From assembly GCF_026344035.1 (NCBI RefSeq), contig NZ_JAPKND010000002.1:392149-456148 (forward strand): a stretch of 64,000 bases of DNA, read 5' to 3'. Shown here piece after piece: positions 62,988-64,000 of this stretch. Each line of letters starts with the position of its first letter. Position 1 is the stretch's first letter. Under the pieces are notes generated by a model. That model worked only from the letters and a program-made list of their open reading frames with translations, was not told the origin of the DNA and made no database searches. The stretch is from Alcaligenes endophyticus. Its GTDB lineage: Bacteria > Pseudomonadota > Gammaproteobacteria > Burkholderiales > Burkholderiaceae_B. Made by a program: the position numbers and the translations under genes.

Positions 62988-63506
62988 TCATCGATATCTG
63001 CCTGAGAGGTAGTTGCTCCGACTAGTTTGGTTTGTCTGCATTTTTGGTTTTTGTATTTCAAAAGGGATTGTCTTGTGTGTATAGCAAAAAAACTGTTTAC
63101 CTGGTCCGGTGGGTTGGAGCGTCGATATCTTCCCTTCATCCATACACGCTGCACACGCATACACAGGACCATCGGGAGAATCCTTAGATTCTGTCTCGAC
63201 AAACACCAAGGTGCCGGAAGGGGTGCGAAAGCGTTCATATTTCGCCAGCTTGCCAATTTGCTCTCGAAGGCCCATGAGCTCAGTTTCAAGCTCACGTTTT
63301 TCATTGGCCAGCGAGTGCTTGTCCTGTTGGAGAGACGCGTTCTTTTCTTGGAGCTCTAAAAATGCTGTTTGAACATCAAGGACTTGATCAGTGAGGTTGA
63401 TTTTTATCTCAGCCAACTTAATGAAGTCTCTTGAGTCGACAGCAACTTTGAGCATATCAAGTGCTGTTTTTAGGCTTGTTATTGCTGCAGAAGCAGTGCC
63501 GAACAT
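62988..63506 (-). CDS. Coiled-coil protein with C-terminal zinc knuckle, opposite strand in the early operon
   Basis: 172 residues. Residues about 45-92 form a coiled coil (LELQEKNASLQQDKHSLANE); the C-terminal part has a metal-like site (YACAACMDEGKISTLQPTG, then FFCYTHKT: three Cys and a His). AGGAATC precedes the ATG. It converges on the cro-like gene with a 3-bp gap and is divergent from rightward transcription, which is unusual between cro and cII and suggests cargo. Its function is unknown. Confidence 0.7.
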   Translation of the reverse strand: MFGTASAAITSLKTALDMLKVAVDSRDFIKLAEIKINLTDQVLDVQTAFLELQEKNASLQQDKHSLANEKRELETELMGLREQIGKLAKYERFRTPSGTLVFVETESKDSPDGPVYACAACMDEGKISTLQPTGPGKQFFCYTHKTIPFEIQKPKMQTNQTSRSNYLSGRYR

Positions 63507-63575
63507 GGTCGATTCCTTTCAGAAAAGTTTAGTTACTGGAATCTCTAAGCATAGCCGACTGGAGTTGACCACCCA

Positions 63576-63779
63576 TTAATGCAGCGTAGTAGCACCACTT
63601 TCACCTAGTCCGTGAAAGTAGTTCCACTCCAAGCGCTGAGCCACCCACTCGATGTGATCGTCGGTGGGGGCATCGAATGTTTCATACGCGAGCTCGGTAG
63701 CTCTATTGATGATGTCGTAGTGAGTGATGAGTTTCATGTTCATGCCGTTAGTTTGCGGCGTACCAGATTTATTTTCCAT
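63576..63779 (-). CDS. Small hypothetical phage protein (67 residues)
   Basis: Unrecognised. The core MKLITHYDIINRATELAYET, then DAPTDDHIEWVAQRLEWNYF, looks like one helical domain. ATG 63779 has GGGAATT upstream; in-frame ATGs at 63743 and 63737 are alternatives. It is divergent from the cII-position gene with 90 bp between. Confidence 0.6.
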   Translation of the reverse strand: MENKSGTPQTNGMNMKLITHYDIINRATELAYETFDAPTDDHIEWVAQRLEWNYFHGLGESGATTLH

Positions 63780-63869
63780 TCGTAATTCCCGAGCCCTGAT
63801 TTTTGACAGTTACATGTTATCCAGAACACGGCTAGGGCGAAACGCTGAAATACACAGGAGTTCAGCCCA

Positions 63870-64000
63870 ATGACAAAACAAGCTTCATCTCTGTATTGGC
63901 GTGACGAGTTATACAGCGCCATATGTGATGCCAAGGGCGGTATTAAAGACGCTGCTGCGTATCTGACAGAGCAGCGCGGCACATCGATTCATATGGAGTC
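63870..64000 (+). CDS. cII-position phage regulator, 5' part only
   Basis: Starts ATG 63870 with AGGAG upstream and runs off the window after 43 codons: MTKQASSLYWRDELYSAICD then AKGGIKDAAAYLTEQRG. The pattern KGGIKDAAAYL looks like a helix-turn-helix with the phage-regulator phrase SLYWRDELYSAI. Its position as the next rightward gene after cro fits a CII-like or replication-control protein; the C-terminus is needed to decide. Confidence 0.65.
   Translation, partial: MTKQASSLYWRDELYSAICDAKGGIKDAAAYLTEQRGTSIHME

Larger units (their letters stand above)
49620..64000. mobile_element. Left part of a lambdoid-type prophage
   Basis: Phage-type content: AlpA-like regulator, Ead-like protein, DUF2303 protein, SSB, LexA-like CI repressor, YdaS/Cro-like protein and the 5' end of a cII-position gene. 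Leftward genes lie on the minus strand with many overlaps and strong ribosome sites; cargo on the opposite strand breaks the pattern. Two operator clusters frame an immunity region (57.7-62.6 kb). The rightward operon leaves the window, so replication, packaging and structural genes, and whether it is complete, are unknown. Confidence 0.9.

Overview
The window reads as the chromosome of a betaproteobacterium of the order Burkholderiales, most likely family Alcaligenaceae. This rests on protein resemblance and on the order exbB-exbD-lpxK-ycaR-kdsB-adk next to xseA-sodB, which I remember from Bordetella/Alcaligenes relatives; no database search was possible. Coding is dense up to about 36.6 kb, with many 4-bp ATGA overlaps.

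Layout. 1-3.9 kb (minus): TonB-type energisation (exbB, exbD), lipid A/KDO synthesis (lpxK, kdsB), a Trm112-like protein and adenylate kinase. 3.9-4.3 kb: AT-rich gap with a cluster of DnaA-box-like sequences. 4.3-20 kb: xseA, sodB, a PcaF-type thiolase, a DUF192 protein, cold-shock protein, clpS-clpA, the pqiABC envelope lipid-transport operon, trifunctional putA behind a candidate operator array, and a LivK-type binding protein. 20-26 kb (minus): dut, coaBC, lspA, ileS, ribF. 26-31.8 kb (plus): purN, an RsmB-like methyltransferase, a fatty-acid desaturase, uvrD. 31.8-36.6 kb (minus): yheS, prmB, dapE, dapD. 36.7-42.3 kb: looser and AT-rich, with orphan genes, a partial type II secretion set (gspC-like opposite gspH/I/J-like) and an Ivy-type lysozyme inhibitor. 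42.4-46.3 kb (minus): an iron(III)-type ABC importer. 46.5-49.6 kb: a small lipoprotein, alaA, and a Flp/TadE-like pilin with a TadG-like partner that appears cut off at its 3' end.

From about 49.62 kb to the end of the window lies the left part of a lambdoid-type prophage: AlpA-like regulator, Ead-like protein, small zinc-ribbon and membrane proteins, DUF2303 protein, SSB, a LexA-like CI repressor, a YdaS/Cro-like protein and the start of a cII-position gene. No integrase is visible. I find five operator-like sites of form TAGCG-N3-CGCTA in two clusters 5 kb apart. Each cluster carries the same 43-bp promoter module (34 of 43 positions identical) pointing outwards. These are candidate oL/pL (about 57.7 kb) and oR/pR (about 62.6 kb), so 57.7-62.6 kb is the immunity region.

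The most interesting content is inside that region. In the place where lambda carries rexAB, between oL and the repressor, there is an AT-rich two-gene operon: a DGQHR/ParB-like protein with the motif DGMQR, and a 302-residue protein with a HEPN-type RNxxxH motif. It ends at a strong terminator. I propose it as a candidate uncharacterised phage-exclusion or abortive-infection system. Other prophage cargo on the strand opposite to its surroundings includes a two-membrane-segment GAF-like protein coupled to a small partner, a further membrane protein, and a coiled-coil/zinc protein between cro and the cII-position gene.
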